From positions 1 to 18,532 of the forward strand of contig JADGJG010000486.1 in the NCBI GenBank assembly GCA_027596195.1: a stretch of DNA of 18,532 nucleotides, read 5' to 3'. How positions within the stretch are numbered: position 1 is the first letter of the stretch; every line of letters begins with the position of its first letter. This document shows, piece after piece, positions 17,201 through 18,532 of this stretch. The DNA is from Podochytrium sp. JEL0797. Taxonomy: Eukaryota > Chytridiomycota > Chytridiomycetes > Chytridiales > Chytriomycetaceae. The notes beneath the pieces are model-generated. The model did not search any database, was not told where the DNA came from, and worked only from the letters and a program-made list of their open reading frames with translations. Both the position numbers and the translations under genes were made by a program.

Positions 17201-18532
17201 GCGTCTCTGAACTATTGCGCCGGAGAGCAGGCGATGCATGACTTTGCCTTCGAATGGGCGAAAGAATCGCTGCTGAACGGCACCAAAATTCTCATCAAGG
17301 AGGGGAATCCGTGGAATTCTGAGGATCCGCTATTCTTCAATCTGAATTTACAGTTGGCAAAATGCCTCATTGTAGAAGGAGATTTAGATGAGGCCAAATC
17401 TCTTTTGAAGACAATGGAGATGCACTCGAAGGGAAAGTCAGACATTTTCAAAGTGTATTATTTGCAGCGACACTTGGATGCAATGTTTTTGGACTTCAAA
17501 GCTGTTATGACGGAAGGAATTATGAACCTCAAGAACCTCGGAATCGATATTCCATCAACGAGCTCAGACTGTGAACGCACGGCTCTTGATTTGCGTCTCG
17601 CATGTGAGAAGCGCATCAAAGAAATGACTGTCCCCGGGATAATCGCCAACGCAAGATACGCAAATGAAGAGAACGACATGATCCAAGCAATTATTTTGAT
17701 TGTTTCACTTGCTGCCTTCCGTATTTCCGACAAATACTATTTCTCGTGTTTAATTGCCATCGTAAGACAAACTTGTTGATAAAAAACTCGGACTAATGCA
17801 AAAAAATTTAGGGGTGTCATCGCAGTTTGTGTGATGGATTTGGTCGCTCTACAAGTGCACTGTGGGTTGCATATCCATCTCTGGACTTTTACTTACCCGC
17901 AGGCGACCAATTCAACTCCTTTAAAATCTCTGCTCAACTTTCCGAGGGCATCAACGGCTTGATTCACGAAAAGTCGGCAGAGCTTGAAGCCTTGTACAAG
18001 ATATTTGCTGGGCACGACATACTTTTTTCCATGAATCAGCAACTTGAAACGATGGCCTCCTTGATAGAAAATGCGAGGCATTTGGGGCACAATTTGACCA
18101 TCAACATTCTCTGCCCATTATTGATTGTAACTGGGATGGTGCAAGGAAAGTCAATATCATGGCTAAAGGCGAATATCACAAGGAAAAGAGAAATACTGGA
18201 AAGTGTTCGTTCTCAGAAAGTCTTCATGATGGACTTAATTGCAGAGAAAGTTGAATTTCTTGCTTCAGGAGAGTCGATTTCTGAAGTTGGAGACTATACA
18301 GAAGTGTTTGGCATGTTTATGTCTCTGATTTACGAGAGACCCGACCTCAACGAACGAGTCGCAAGAATCAACGCGGGGAAATGTGTTCCTATTCAGAGAT
18401 TCTTGGATATTCTTGTTGTGTCAGCAATCGGATTGGCAAACGAGCATGATAGCTCTGATCAGCAAGCCAAGCCAGCCATAGTGGCTAAACTCGCGAGTGT
18501 CCTTGCCAACCTCAAGAAGTTCTCGGCTATTG
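14247..18532 (+). CDS. Large sensor protein: atypical kinase domain + AAA/NTPase module + helical repeats (fungal hybrid histidine-kinase type), 3' end outside window
   Basis: At least 1,283 residues are encoded. The exons are 14247-15006, 15063-15104, 15160-15233, 15295-15778, 15831-16156, 16215-16695, 16754-16956, 17003-17761 and 17812 onward, open to the right edge. Residues ~28-350 form a protein-kinase-like domain: YSVPGY entry, TIKV lysine (K62), VVHKDINPDN (D202), IDFN (D224) and MAPEQTGR followed by DFYSFGVTLWE. A second module begins at KLYGQPGEQ and has the P-loop-like GGEKGMGKN (about residues 429-436). A lobe follows with ACIGKVFD-like spacing (VCIGKVFD), then TFDTIHQELYSSI and a helical, TPR-like region (exon 8). 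This order (kinase, AAA-type ATPase, helical region, then GAF and histidine kinase) is known from fungal and bacterial multidomain sensor kinases. The GAF, His-kinase and receiver parts are not in the window, so that name is inference. It probably acts in the cytosol, since no membrane segment is seen. Confidence 0.85.

Noticed and set aside
1..18532. Mobile elements, CRISPR arrays, tRNA or rRNA genes, operon-like bacterial features
   Set aside because: No transposase, reverse transcriptase, terminal repeats, spaced repeats or cloverleaf-like segments were seen; the genes are intron-containing nuclear genes.

Overview
The window is eukaryotic, most likely from a fungus and plausibly an early-diverging (chytrid-like) one. 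The genes are compact and intron-rich: 43 introns are modelled here, nearly all 44-100 nt with GT..AG ends. Intergenic gaps are at most about 180 nt. The gene content (Erd1/EXS, Izh-type PAQR, Vti1, CCT3, and a histidine-kinase-type receptor with an N-terminal protein-kinase module) is typical of fungi. The species call is inference. No rRNA, tRNA, CRISPR array or transposon was seen.

Layout, left to right: (1) + strand 244-3403, a large membrane protein joining a secreted Cys-rich ectodomain and one transmembrane helix to a cytoplasmic PRC1/Ase1/MAP65-like microtubule-crosslinker rod whose N-terminal module is present in three tandem copies; (2) - strand 3442-4362, the SNARE Vti1, convergent with gene 1; (3) - strand 4494-6880, a PKA-like AGC kinase with a long disordered N-terminus and an unusual A-R-E in place of A-P-E; (4) - strand 6985-8296, a MAP kinase kinase; (5) + strand 8334-10209, an Erd1/EXS-family membrane protein, divergent from the MAPKK with only 37 bp between start codons; (6) + strand 10377-11743, a PAQR/Izh seven-helix receptor; (7) + strand 11920-14084, chaperonin CCT subunit gamma; (8) + strand 14247 to beyond the right edge, a giant sensor protein with an atypical kinase domain, an AAA/NTPase module and a helical repeat region, as in fungal hybrid histidine kinases (the histidine kinase part itself would lie outside).

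All gene models were assembled by hand. Exon phases were required to close, and the joined protein was checked against remembered family motifs. They close exactly for genes 2-8. Gene 1 is secure from 372 to 3287 but uncertain at its first exon and last exon. The genes do not form an operon-like unit, but three protein kinase-type signalling genes lie within 12 kb. The most novel feature is gene 1: a membrane-anchored MAP65-type protein with an extended rod, which would link an extracellular domain directly to microtubules. I know of no described equivalent.
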